This document shows, piece by piece, positions 40,222-51,000 of a DNA stretch of 64,000 nucleotides. A model generated the notes under the pieces. That model was not told the DNA's origin. It searched no databases and was given only the letters and a program-made list of their open reading frames with translations. Made by a program: the position numbers and the translations under genes. Positions within the stretch are counted from its first letter, which is position 1. Each line of letters opens with the position of its first letter. Origin of the DNA: Brachynemurus nebulosus (Eukaryota > Arthropoda > Insecta > Neuroptera > Myrmeleontidae); NCBI GenBank assembly GCA_035578155.1, contig JAPWDM010000043.1, positions 425,001 through 489,000 of the forward strand, written 5' to 3'.

Positions 40222-41844
40222 ATGGATATAAAAAACAATATTTCTTCGGGCGAGTCCGGGCCCCCCAAACCGGACGCGAACCAAGCTCCGCCGTCGTCAT
40301 CTGGCGTGGCTGGTCCCGCTACTCCTTTAAGTGCACCGGCACCGCAGCCTAGCGGAGCGAGTGCAACTTCGAAAAGGGGTAACCCTCCCCCAAAAAAAGG
40401 GAATCGTCGTGGGCGTCAAATGCCATTTGATGCCCCAAGAATGGAAGTTGCTAGTTTCATCAAGTTTATTGTTTTGAAGCCAACGGAAGGAGATTTCAGT
40501 AAAATGAGTCCCTTCCAGCTGGCTAAACTTGTAAAAGAGTGTATTGGGCATGTTAAGAATGCTAAACTATCGAGCAAAGGGTTGCTCGTCGAGGCATTCT
40601 CAGCGGCACAATCAGAGAAAATACTAAACCTGAAGAGTCTTGGACAGTACGCGGTGGAGGTGAGCCCCCATGGGGTATTGAATTACTCCCGGGGCGTGAT
40701 CATGCACCCTTCACTAGCGTACTGCGACCTTGAAGAGATAGTGTCGGAGATGTCTCCACAAGGGGTTATAGAGGCGAAAAGGCTTAAATTCAATAGGGGG
40801 AATAAATATCCTAATTCCCCACTAATTTTGCTTACATTCAATAAGACCACCTTACCAAAAGAGGTGGTCCTAGGCCTTTTCGAGAAAATCGACGTTCGTC
40901 CATATATTCCGGCACCAATGCGCTGTTACAGGTGCCAGAGATATGGACACGTATCTCAGAAATGTAGCGTCGAGCAGCAGATTTGCGTTTGTGGAAGGCC
41001 GTTACACGAGGGAAGACAGTGTGACGAGCCTATAAAGTGTGTTAACTGCGGGGGCAATCACTCGGCTAAGTCGAGGAATTGCCCCATATTTAAGCAAGAA
41101 TCAGCCATCCAAGAGCTGAGAGCCCTGAAACAGCTTACATACCCAGAGGCAAGGCGTAAACTACTGGGCAACATGCCTCGCCGTTCCGCCTTGGATGGCT
41201 ACGCACGCGCTGCTGCAGCCCCTGTCCCCACAGCGGTTGAGAAGAACAATGAAATACGTGAGATTAAAGAAGCGATGAGGCAGATGCAAGTAACCATGCA
41301 ACGAATGCAAGAGAGCCTCATGCGCTCAGCAGGTGTAGTTAGTTCTACACCCGCTCCAACCGCTGCGCCAGCCGGGGTCCCTGAGACCAAAAGAGTTATT
41401 AAGACAACCCCTCAGGGACCCATCGTAAGAACTGTGACGTCTTCTCCAAAGAAGTCTTCGTCACCTCGAAAATCACCGAAAGGTAGAAGACGCCACAGCG
41501 AGGAGGAGAAGGAGGTGGCACAACAACGGTCCCCGAAAAAGGGACCGACCACCTCCACCTCGGAGGCAGAGTCAATGCTGCCTCCACAAACGACGGCACC
41601 GCTACCACAGTGGCCGTCCCGATCGGGCACACCGGCCAGCCCGGTCACCTCCCTCCCGAGTCGCTCAATAACAACAGCAGTGAGCGACTCGGACATGTCG
41701 ACCGCGTCGGTGCGGACAGGTGTTAAACGCCCTACGACCGACGCGTACACAAACACCTCGGCCACGGAGTCCGATAACTCCGATGCCGAGGTTCAAGTAA
41801 TTAAAAAAAAGAAAGGCTGGCCAAAGGGGAAACCTAGGAAGTAG
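40222..41844 (+). CDS. LINE ORF1 (Gag-like CCHC protein), unit 7
   Basis: 540 residues, intact, starting MDIKNNISSGESG. The RRM-like region begins near FIVLKPTEGDF. Three knuckles start near residue 234: CYRCQRYGHVSQKC, CVCGRPLHEGRQC and CVNCGGNHSAKSRNC. A Met/Gln-rich helix (about 335-370) may form a coiled coil, and the tail ends in a basic KKKKGWPKGKPRK. All zinc ligands are kept, so the protein could work in trans. Confidence 0.92.
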   Translation: MDIKNNISSGESGPPKPDANQAPPSSSGVAGPATPLSAPAPQPSGASATSKRGNPPPKKGNRRGRQMPFDAPRMEVASFIKFIVLKPTEGDFSKMSPFQLAKLVKECIGHVKNAKLSSKGLLVEAFSAAQSEKILNLKSLGQYAVEVSPHGVLNYSRGVIMHPSLAYCDLEEIVSEMSPQGVIEAKRLKFNRGNKYPNSPLILLTFNKTTLPKEVVLGLFEKIDVRPYIPAPMRCYRCQRYGHVSQKCSVEQQICVCGRPLHEGRQCDEPIKCVNCGGNHSAKSRNCPIFKQESAIQELRALKQLTYPEARRKLLGNMPRRSALDGYARAAAAPVPTAVEKNNEIREIKEAMRQMQVTMQRMQESLMRSAGVVSSTPAPTAAPAGVPETKRVIKTTPQGPIVRTVTSSPKKSSSPRKSPKGRRRHSEEEKEVAQQRSPKKGPTTSTSEAESMLPPQTTAPLPQWPSRSGTPASPVTSLPSRSITTAVSDSDMSTASVRTGVKRPTTDAYTNTSATESDNSDAEVQVIKKKKGWPKGKPRK

Positions 41845-41882
41845 CCACACTTCCTAGGGAGCAACCCTAAGTAGTAACAAAA

Positions 41883-43983
41883 ATGGCTATCGTACAGTGG
41901 AACTGCAATGGTGTTAAGCACCATTACTGTGAATTACAGATGCTTTTGGCTGAGCACACGCCTATGTGCGTGTGCTTACAAGAAACACATTTAAAGCCGG
42001 CGGAACAATTTAACATCAAACATCATCAAATCCGCCGGCACGACGTACAGCCAGACATCAGGGCGAGGGGGGGTGTTGCCATCATAATCAGAGATGGCGT
42101 CCCCTTCCGGGACCACCCATTAAACACCCCCTTACAAGCTATCGCAGTAAAATTTTTAAAACCGCCCCAATTCGCAGTATGCTCGGTCTATTTACCAAAC
42201 TTTGACTGGAACGTCGAAGACTTGACCGAGCTTACAATACAGTTACCACGACCATTTTTGTTACTAGGAGATTTTAATGCTCACAGCCCCATGTGGGGCT
42301 GTAGCACAAGAGACGCCCGTGGAAGACTCATAGAACGGTTTCTAGACGAGTCTGAAGCGGTCTTGTTGAATTCCGATCAAGGTACTTTCATTAACGCAAG
42401 AACCGGTGAGCTGTCGGCTATCGACTTATCACTTGGCTCACCGTGCGTTATCACATGTGCGTTGCCATCCGGATCCTGTTCTCACATTGGAAGGATCCAA
42501 CCTTCAGTGCGTTGAAAGCGTCAGGTTTCTAGGACTCATATTCGACAAACAACTTACGTGGCGCCCACACCTCCAAGCCTTAGCTGCGAGTTGTCGCAGG
42601 ACAATCAACATGCTTAAGTGCTTGGCTGGTGCATCGTGGGGTGCGGGCCGGGAGACGTTGCTTCGCCTGTATCAATCGCTAGTTCTGACTAGGATTGATT
42701 ACGGCAGCATTGCTTACTCCTCCGCCCGGGCGTCTGCGCTTCTACTCCCAGATCCTGTTCACCATGCAGGCATACGACTGGCTACGGGAGCATTTCGAAC
42801 GAGCCCTTCTATGAGCCTCTGCGTAGAGTCGGGTCTGCCTACGCTGCGACTGAGACGTGAGCGTCTCTTGCTCAATTATGCAGCGGGGGTATATGCAACA
42901 CCTACGCATATCAATCACCCGACTCTATTCAGATACCGTTTACAGGGGCTCTACGGTCGACGTCCCACCATAATTCGACCAGTGGCCGTTCGAACGCAGG
43001 CGTTATTAGAGAGTCTGCACTTACAGTTCGCCAAGGTACTTCCCAAACGTCCTATGGAAGTACCTCCTTGGCTGATCCCTAAAGTAAGGTGTCGTTTCGA
43101 CCTGACTGGTCTCAACAAGGAGGAGACCAGTTCATTCGAATACCGATCCCGCTTCTACGAGATCATTAGCGAACTTGACTCTCTCTGCATATACACAGAT
43201 GGTTCCAAAACAGCTACGGGTGTGGGAAGTGCCATCGTCATCCGTGACGATCCTCACGCTTGGTCACTTCCTCCCCAGGCCACTGTGTATACTGCAGAAT
43301 TATTTGCTATTCTGCAAGCCCTGCGATTCTGTCAAACATCTGAAGACAGCGCATTCCTCATTTGTTCCGACTCGTTGAGCGCGTTGCAAGCGATCTGCCA
43401 CTCTCATACCATCGATCCACTGGTGCAGAACATCCGAACGTGTCTCTACATGCTCCGCCAAAAGTCTATCGCCTTCTTTTGGATTCCCGGACATGTGGGG
43501 ATACCTGGCAATGAACTCGCCGACCAGGCAGCACGTCACGCAGCCGAAGTCGGTGAGCCACAGGACATTGCCATTCGCCCAGAGGATCTGAGAGTGTGCA
43601 TTAGATCGGCGATCGATCAGAAATGGCAACGTGAGTGGAACAACCTCACGGCGAAGCTCAAACAGGTGAAACCTGAGGTCCGAAGAACTCCGGCAACTGT
43701 AAATCTGAGCCGGCGAGAGAGTGTGGCCCTGACGCGTTTACGCTTGGGCCACACGGCGTTAACACATCGTCATCTTCTCGCCGGTGAGGATCAGCCAAGG
43801 TGCGCCGCCTGCGGGACGGCGCTGACCGTGAGGCATATGGTTGAGGAATGTGTAACCTTTGCGCCATTGCGCCAGAGGTTGCAGCTCCCAGATAGTGTAG
43901 CCGAAGCTTTAGCTTATGATGCTGCCTCTGAAAGAAAGATGCTTGAATTTCTCCGAAATTCGCATCTTCTTCAGAGGCTTTAG
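41883..43983 (+). pseudogene. LINE ORF2, unit 7, with internal deletion of the RT
   Basis: The endonuclease frame is normal through SAIDLSLGSP (about residue 187). At about 42443 it jumps to sequence that in unit 1 begins near residue 718 (HPDPVLT), with about 22 bases of filler (TGCGTTATCACATGTGCG..) at the junction. About 1.6 kb is missing, removing the SDH motif of the endonuclease and the RT including YVDD. Downstream, RNase H and the C-terminal knuckle are open. The two parts are in different frames. Confidence 0.9.
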
Positions 43984-44800
43984 GGGCATACCATCTCAGA
44001 TTTTACAATTCGTCTCGTTTAATCTCCCCCGATAGAATTTTAACTACAGTCTCGTTTTTTATTTTATGTGTTAAAAAAGTATTGTGTTCGTCTTATTTAT
44101 TACCGATACCCTGTTCCAGCTGGTCTGGCAGGGTACTTTTAGTATTGTCGTTATGCCACTAAGGGCCTTTTACACCCTTAGTGGTACTGTTGTTATTTAT
44201 ACATGTTTTGTTGTTTTTGTTATTATTTTTTATCGATGTACCACTGACGGCTCTTTACACCCGAGGTGGTACATCAATTGTTTTATTTACCTGTGATATT
44301 TTGTTATGCCGCTGTGGGCCTGTTGTTATGGCTCCACAGCGGTATTGTTTTAAGCCCTTATTGCGTCACTGGTCAGCCCGTGGCCTCCCAGTGACGTAAT
44401 AAGTATCGTCTGTGATATCTTTCTGTGATAGTTTTCTGTGATATTTAATTCTGTGTATTGTCTAGTCAGGTTCCTCCACCCCGGGGTCTTTACACCCTGG
44501 GGGGAGTCGCAGCGATGGTCTTCAGGCCTTGGTGACCGGACGCTTTGTCTAGTACTTACCGTACCGTCACCAAGGACTGTCCGCTCTATTTAAGCCCTGG
44601 GATGGCAGGGCTCATCGTTGCATTTTATTATGTGTATGTTTGTCCGTTGTCTACTGCATTTATGTGTCCCTGTCTTTACGTGTTGTTTTTATTTATATCT
44701 CTCGTTTCGGCGGCGCATGCCCTTAGTAGACGATGCCGCCGGGTGCTGCTGACCGCGCCATCCACCGGCAGCAGTACCCCAATTTTAACAAAAAAAAAAA

Positions 44801-44839
<39 letters not shown>
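43984..44839 (+). promoter_or_regulatory. LINE unit 7 3'UTR hairpin chain and tail
   Basis: Same stem order. Noteworthy pairs: CCGCTGTGG/CCACAGCGG, and CCCCGGGGT with ACCCTGGGG (44479-44505), both altered on the two strands together relative to unit 1. Tail A13 plus about sixteen TAA-type repeats. Confidence 0.85.
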
Positions 44840-44840
<1 letters not shown>

Positions 44841-45547
44841 GTGGTGGTGAGGACACCTATAGCAGCTGCCCTTGGCACCCGTGAGGGATATTTATCCCCC
44901 ATTGGTGTCAAGGAGGCTAAGGGTTCCAGGGGTGGTTTATGCGCAATACAGTAATCTTCGGATTCCATTAGCCTCTGACTACTCAAGATCGGCACCGTTC
45001 CTTCTCGAGGTACCACCGTTTTCACAAAAGATGCCGGATCTAGAGGAGAAATCCTCGATCGTTCATTTTTTAACCTATCTTTTTATTTCGTTTCGTTTTT
45101 ATTCTTTTTGTTTTTCGTTATTTTTATTTCTTTTGTTTCAGGTTTTCTTTTATCTTTTGTTTCCTTTTTGTTTTTGGTTTTATTTTGTTTTCGTTCTTCT
45201 TTGTTGTCCCAACTTCAAGTCATCTTCGGGACCCTAGTGTGGGTAGCTCGTGTGTGGCTTAGCGGCGTTGCCTGGAAAAGGGGATCCTGGTGACTGAGGG
45301 AAGCCGCTACTTGCGAGTACGGCAGAACAACACGTCACTTCGGCCCTGGCTTCAGGCATAGACCGTGGCTGCGGTTATGCACCGGCCGCAGTAAATTCGA
45401 GCGCTCCGGGGTCGTGCGTGTCACTGGGGCAATGGGCTTCATCCCTAGGGCCCCTCATTCCCGTATCCCTGGCGTGGGAGTCCCACGTCCCTTATGAGGC
45501 TCCGTGGAGGGTGGGGAGCGGGGTGGGGGATTTTTTGAGTTACTTTT
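44840..45547 (+). promoter_or_regulatory. LINE unit 8 5'UTR
   Basis: About 708 bp, collinear with unit 7 (T-rich tract at 45063-45210 with TTTGTTTCAG, then the GC-rich hairpin part). Confidence 0.65.
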
Positions 45548-47191
45548 ATGGATGATAAAAATAACGTTTCTTTGGGCGAGTCCGGGCCCATAAAACCGGA
45601 CGCGAACCTAGCTCCACCGCCGTCAACTGGTGTGAGCACTGGTAGTGAGGCTGGTCCCACTACTTCAACCAGTGTAGCCGCATCGCAAGTTAGCGGAACG
45701 GCCACACAACACAAAAAGGGTAACCCTCCCTCCAAAAAAGGGAAAGGTCGTGGGCGTACAACTCAGTTGGACGCCCCAAGATTGGAAGCAAGTTTTATAA
45801 AGTTCATCGTTTTGAAACCAACGGAAGGAGACTTCAGTAAAATGAGTCCCTTCCAGTTGGCCAAATTGGTTAATGATAATATTGGGCATGTGAAGAATGC
45901 TAAACTGTCGGGCAAAGGGTTGCTCGTAGAGGCATTCTCAGCGGCACAATCACAGAAAATAATGAGCTTAAAAAATCTAGGGCAATACGTTGTGGAGGTG
46001 TCACCCCATGGAGTTTTGAACTACTCCCGGGGAGTTATCATGCACCCTTCACTAGCGTATTGCTCCCTTGAAGAGATAGTGTCGGAGATGTCTCCACAAG
46101 GGGTTATTGAAGCAAAGAGGCTTAAACTAAATAGGGGGGATAAATATCCTAATTCCCCACTCATATTATTAACATTTAACAGGACCGTACTACCAAGAGA
46201 AGTGGTCCTGGGCCTCTTTGAGAAAATCGACGTTCGTCCATATATTCCGGCACCAATGCGCTGTTACAGGTGCCAGAAATATGGACACGTATCTCAAAAA
46301 TGTAGCGTCGAGCAGCAGATTTGCGTTTGCGGAAGGCCGTTACACGAGGGAAGATCGTGTGACGAGCCATTAAAGTGCGTCAACTGCGGGGGCAATCACT
46401 CGGCTAAGTCGAGGAATTGCCCCATATTTAAACAAGAGTCAGCCATCCAGGAGCTGAGAGCCATGGAACGACTTACTTACCCAGAGGCACGTCGTAAACT
46501 TTTGGGTAACCTGCCTCGTCGTTCCGCTCTGGATGGCTACGCACGCGCTGCTGCGGCCCCCGCCCCTCCAGCGGCTACCAAAAATGAAATGCAAGAATTA
46601 AGACAATCGATGGAAAAAATGCAAGAAACAACGCAAAAGTTGCAAGAGAGCTTATTACGCTCAGTGGGTGTACCTGTTGTACCTACACCCACAGTAGCCG
46701 CTGTCGCGCCAGCCGAGGTCCCTGAGGCCAAAAGGGTGATTACAACTACCCCTCAGGGACCAGTAATTAGAACTGTGACGTCTTCGACACCAAAGAAAAA
46801 CTCACCGAAGAAATCACCACCTCGAAGACGTCGCAGTGAGGGGGAGAAGGATGTGGCTCACCAACGGTCCCCGAAAAAGGGACCAACCACATCCACCTCG
46901 GAGGCAGAGTCAATGCTGCCTCCACCAACGACGGCTCCGCTGCCCCAGCGGCCAAAGGCGCCGTCCCGACCGGGCACACCCGAACGCCCGGTCACCCCCC
47001 TCCCGAGTCGCTCGAACATTACACCAGCGAGCGACTCGGAAATGTCGACCGCGTCGGCGCGGACGGGCGTTAAGCGCCCTACGTCCGACGCGTATACAAA
47101 CACCTCGGCAACCGATTCGGATCATTCCGACGCCGAGGTCCAGGTAATAAAAAGGAAAAAAGGCTGGCCCAAGGGGAAACCTAGGAAGTAG
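45548..47191 (+). CDS. LINE ORF1 (Gag-like CCHC protein), unit 8
   Basis: 547 residues, intact, starting MDDKNNVSLGESG. Knuckles CYRCQKYGHVSQKC, CVCGRPLHEGRSC and CVNCGGNHSAKSRNC start near residue 239. The following RRSALDGYARAAAAPAP segment and the helix rich in Met/Gln/Glu are conserved in all units. The basic tail KRKKGWPKGKPRK could be a nuclear signal. Protein-level identity with unit 7 is high while many codons differ silently, consistent with past purifying selection. Confidence 0.92.
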   Translation: MDDKNNVSLGESGPIKPDANLAPPPSTGVSTGSEAGPTTSTSVAASQVSGTATQHKKGNPPSKKGKGRGRTTQLDAPRLEASFIKFIVLKPTEGDFSKMSPFQLAKLVNDNIGHVKNAKLSGKGLLVEAFSAAQSQKIMSLKNLGQYVVEVSPHGVLNYSRGVIMHPSLAYCSLEEIVSEMSPQGVIEAKRLKLNRGDKYPNSPLILLTFNRTVLPREVVLGLFEKIDVRPYIPAPMRCYRCQKYGHVSQKCSVEQQICVCGRPLHEGRSCDEPLKCVNCGGNHSAKSRNCPIFKQESAIQELRAMERLTYPEARRKLLGNLPRRSALDGYARAAAAPAPPAATKNEMQELRQSMEKMQETTQKLQESLLRSVGVPVVPTPTVAAVAPAEVPEAKRVITTTPQGPVIRTVTSSTPKKNSPKKSPPRRRRSEGEKDVAHQRSPKKGPTTSTSEAESMLPPPTTAPLPQRPKAPSRPGTPERPVTPLPSRSNITPASDSEMSTASARTGVKRPTSDAYTNTSATDSDHSDAEVQVIKRKKGWPKGKPRK

Positions 47192-47228
47192 CCACACTTC
47201 CAAGGGAGCAACCCGATTAGTAACAAGA

Positions 47229-50200
47229 ATGGCTATCGTACAGTGGAACTGTAATGGTGTTAAGCACCATTACTGTGAATTGCAGATGCTTCTGGCTGAG
47301 CACACGCCTATGTGCGTGTGCCTACAAGAAACACATTTGAAGCCGGCGGAACCATTTACCATTAAACATCATCAAGTCCGCCGGCACGACGTACAGCCAG
47401 ACATCAGGGCGAGGGGGGGTGTTGCCATCATCATCAGAGATGGCGTCCCTTTCCGGGACCACCCGTTAAACACACCCCTACAAGCTATTGCAGTACAATT
47501 TTTAAAACCGCCCCATTTCACAGTATGCTCGGTCTACCTACCAGATTTCGACTGGAACGTCGAAGATTTGACCGAGCTTACATTGCAGTTACCACGTCCA
47601 TACTTGTTACTAGGAGATTTTAATGCTCACAGCCCTATGTGGGGCTGTGGCACAAGAGACGCCCGTGGAAGACTCATAGAAAGGTTTCTAGACGAGTCTG
47701 AAGCGGTCTTGTTGAATTCCGGTGAAGGTACTTATATCAATGCAAGAACCGGTGAGTTGTCGGCTATCGACTTATCACTCGGCTCACCGGTCATGGCACA
47801 CCGTTTTGAGTGGACGCTGGCGTCACACTCATACGGAAGTGACCATATACCCATTATTTTGAATAGTACCATACCGACGACTCCACATTCGTCTTCGCCG
47901 AGATGGCGTCTCCGTCAAGCTGACTGGGACATGTACGTCGATTCATTCCGTACACCCGAGTTGACTGGAGACGTAGAAGATGATGTGGAGCAAATGTCCT
48001 CCAGTGTCATTGAAGCAGCATACAAGAGTATTCCGAAGTCGTCCAACATTCCACCCAAACATCAAGTACCATGGTGGAATGAAGTCGTGAGAGTAGCAGT
48101 TGCCGAGAAAAAGCGGGCGTACCACGAACTCAGACGTCGCCCCACGCAGGAAAATGTGATAGCCTACAAGCGTGCGCAAGCACGCTGTAAACGCACAATT
48201 AAAGAACAGAAAAGGCTATCATGGGAGCAATATGTTTCGGCCATTAATACCTCAACAACAACCTCAGAGGTATGGAGAAGAGTGAGGGCCATTTCAGGGA
48301 AATCCTCCTGTTCACCAATGCCCTCCCTTCTCGTCGTCGACGGTCGGAACATCACTGAACGCGCAGAAATAGCTAATTGCTTAGCTAAGCACTTCGAGCG
48401 CGTCAGTGGCTCCCAGAATTATGACCCGGACTTCCTGCGGATCAAGATCGAACATGAACAAAATGATCTTGATTTTTTCTCAGATGAATCCCTCCTGTAT
48501 AACCAACCGTTTTCTATGCAAGAATTACTGGAGGCGCTTCGGGGATCTGGGGACACCTCCCCTGGACCTGATGAGATCCCCTACGCCATGATCCGGAACC
48601 TGCCTTATCCTGGTAAGTGTAGGTTACTGGATCTTTACAACGAAATTTTTAGGCAAGGCGTCTACCCTCCGCAGTGGCGGGAAGCTACCATCATTCCGCT
48701 TCTGAAAGAGGGTAAAGATTCATCGCAAGTATCTAGCTACCGTCCAATATCCTTGACTTGCTGTTTCAGCAAGGTATTGGAAAAAATGGTGAACAACCGT
48801 CTCGTCTGGTGGCTGGAATCCCACAATCTCATTCCTAAACATCAATGTGGGTTCCGCCGATTCCATTCGACCACGGACCATCTTGTTCGCCTCGAGAATG
48901 CCATTCAAGACGCCTTTCTTCAACGAAAACACCTTGTGGCCGTGTTTTTCGATTTGGAGAAAGCTTATGATATGACCTGGAGGTATGGCATTCTCAAGAA
49001 GCTGCACGACTGGGGTTTAAGAGGTAACCTCCCTCAGTTCGTAAAAAGTTTTCTGACTGACCGTTCTTTTCGTGTCCGGGTAGGTGACACTGAGTCTGAG
49101 ACCCACTCCCAGGAGAATGGTGTTCCTCAAGGCTCCACCATTAGTGTCACCTTGTTTTCCATCGCAGTCAGTCATATAGCAGCTTCAGCCCCAATTCGTC
49201 GTTGCTTGTACGTTGATGACCTCACCATATTCTATGCAGCCGATTCCATCGAGGATATCCAACAACGGCTGCAACAAGGCATCAACGAAGTGGTGATTTC
49301 TGCAGAAGCTTTCACCCCAAGTTTTCGATTTTCACCCCAAAAGACATCGGTGGTTCACTTCTGCAGAAAGCGCAACGCACATCCGGATCCTGTTCTCACA
49401 TTGAAAGGATCCAACCTTCAGTGCGTTGATAGCGTCAGGTTTCTAGGACTTATTTTTGATAAACAACTTACGTGGCGCCCACACCTCCAAGCCTTAGCTG
49501 CGAGTTGTCGTAGGACAATAAACATGCTTAAGTGCTTGGCTCGGGCATCGTGGGGTGCGGGCCGGGAGTCGTTGCTTCGCCTGTATCAATCGCTAGTTCT
49601 GACCAGGATTGATTACGGCAGCATTGCTTACTCCTCCGCCCGGGCGTCTGCGCTTCTACTCCTAGATCCTGTTCACCATGCAGGCATACGACTGGCTACG
49701 GGAGCATTTCGAACGAGTCCTTCTATGAGCCTCTGCGTAGAGTCGGGTCTTCCTCCGCTGCGACTGAGACGTGAGCGTCTTTTGCTCAATTATGCAGCGG
49801 GGGTATATGCAACACCTACACATATAAACTACCCGACTCTGTTCAGATACCGTTTACAGGGGCTCTACGGTCGACGTCCCACCATAAGTCGACCAGTGGC
49901 CGTTCGAACGCAGGAGTTATTAGAGAGTCGGCACTTACAGTTCGCCAAGGTACTTCCCAAACGTCCTATGGAAGTACCTCCTTGGCTGATCCCTAACGTA
50001 AGGTGTCGTTTCGACCTGACTGGTCTCAACAAGGAGGAGACCAGTTCATTGGAATATCGATCCCGCTTCTACGAGATCATTAGCGAACTTGACTCTCTCT
50101 GCATATACACAGATGGTTCCAAAACAGCTACGGGTGTGGGAAGTGCCATCGTCATTCGTGACGATCCTCACGCTTGGACACTTCCTCCCCAGGCCACTGT

Positions 50201-50609
50201 GTATACTGCGGAATTATTTGCGATTTTGCAAGCCCTGCGATTCTGTCAAACATCCGAAGACAGCGCATTCCTCATTTGTTCCGACTCGTTGAGCGCGTTG
50301 CAAGCGATCTGCCACTCTCATGCCATCGATCCACTGGTGCAGAACATCCTGACGTATCTCTACATGCTCCGCCAGAAGTCTATCACCTTCTTCTGGATAC
50401 CTGGCAATGAACTCGCCGACCAGGCAGCACGTCATGCAGCCGAAGTCGGTGAGCCACAGGACATTGCCATTCGCCCAGAGGATCTGAGAGTGTGCATACG
50501 ATCCGCGATTGATCAAAAATGGCAACGTGAGTGGAACAACCTCACAGCAAAGCTCAGACAGGTGAAACCCAGTGACGCAATAAGTTCTGTCTGTGATATA
50601 TTTTTGTGA
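47229..50609 (+). pseudogene. LINE ORF2, unit 8, C-terminally truncated
   Basis: 1126 codons open. Endonuclease and RT motifs are all present (QETHL, GDFNAH, SDHIPI, FFDLEKAYD, YVDD). A local change reads AEAFTPSFRFS where the others have AEALGFRFS, with a duplicated TTCACCCCAA. In RNase H, six residues are lost between two WIPG-like words (WIPGNELAD instead of WIPGHVGIPGNELAD), removing the catalytic-region His. After KLRQVKP the frame runs into 3'UTR (SDAISSVCDIFL, stop), losing the C-terminal knuckle. EN and RT might still work; RNase H is probably inactive. Confidence 0.88.
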
Positions 50610-51000
50610 TACTCTTCTGTGATATTTCGTGTTGTTCTAGTCAGGTTCCTCTACTCCGGGGCCGTTTACACCTCGGAGGGAGTTCCAGCGATGGCTTCCA
50701 GGCCTTGGTGACCGGACGTTTTGTCTAGTACTTATCGTACCGTCACCAAGGACTGTCCGCTCTTTTTAAGCCCTGGGATGGCAGGGCCCATCGATGGATT
50801 TTATTATGTGTATGTTTTGTCCCTTGTCTGTCGCATTTATGTGTTCCTGTCTGTTTTGTGTATGTTTTTATCTCTCGTTTTGGCGGCGCATGCCCTTAGT
50901 TGGCGATGCCGCCGGGTGCTGCTGGCCGCGCCATCCACCGGCAGCAGTACCCCAATTTTAATATAAAAAAAAAAAAAAAAATAATAATAATAATAATAAA
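50569..51000 (+). promoter_or_regulatory. LINE unit 8 partial 3'UTR and tail
   Basis: Starts inside the fifth hairpin (CCAGTGACGCAATAA), so only the last five hairpins remain. The sequence follows unit 1 (18089 onward) with very few differences. Confidence 0.85.

Larger units (their letters stand above)
39522..44839 (+). mobile_element. LINE unit 7, full 5' end, internally deleted
   Basis: Begins GGTGGTGAGGACAC directly after the (TAA)n of unit 6; unit 8 starts at the same sequence, so this is taken as the true 5' end. ORF1 is intact. ORF2 lacks the late endonuclease and most of the RT. The 3'UTR is normal, with tail A-run plus (TAA)n. Confidence 0.92.
44840..51000 (+). mobile_element. LINE unit 8, full 5' end, mosaic 3' end
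   Basis: Starts GGTGGTGGTGAGGACAC after the unit 7 tail. ORF1 is intact. ORF2 is open to about residue 1112, then fused into 3'UTR sequence by a ~720-bp deletion. The remaining 3'UTR is almost identical to that of unit 1. It ends in A17 and (TAA)n, followed by unrelated CTAACGTCCCGTCC, the right border of the stack. Confidence 0.92.

Noticed and set aside
12473..51000. Telomeric retrotransposon array (HeT-A-like) as the explanation of the LINE stack
   Set aside because: Head-to-tail order fits, but both flanks are ordinary AT-rich sequence with other transposons, and no TTAGG-type telomeric repeats were seen. Kept only as an alternative.
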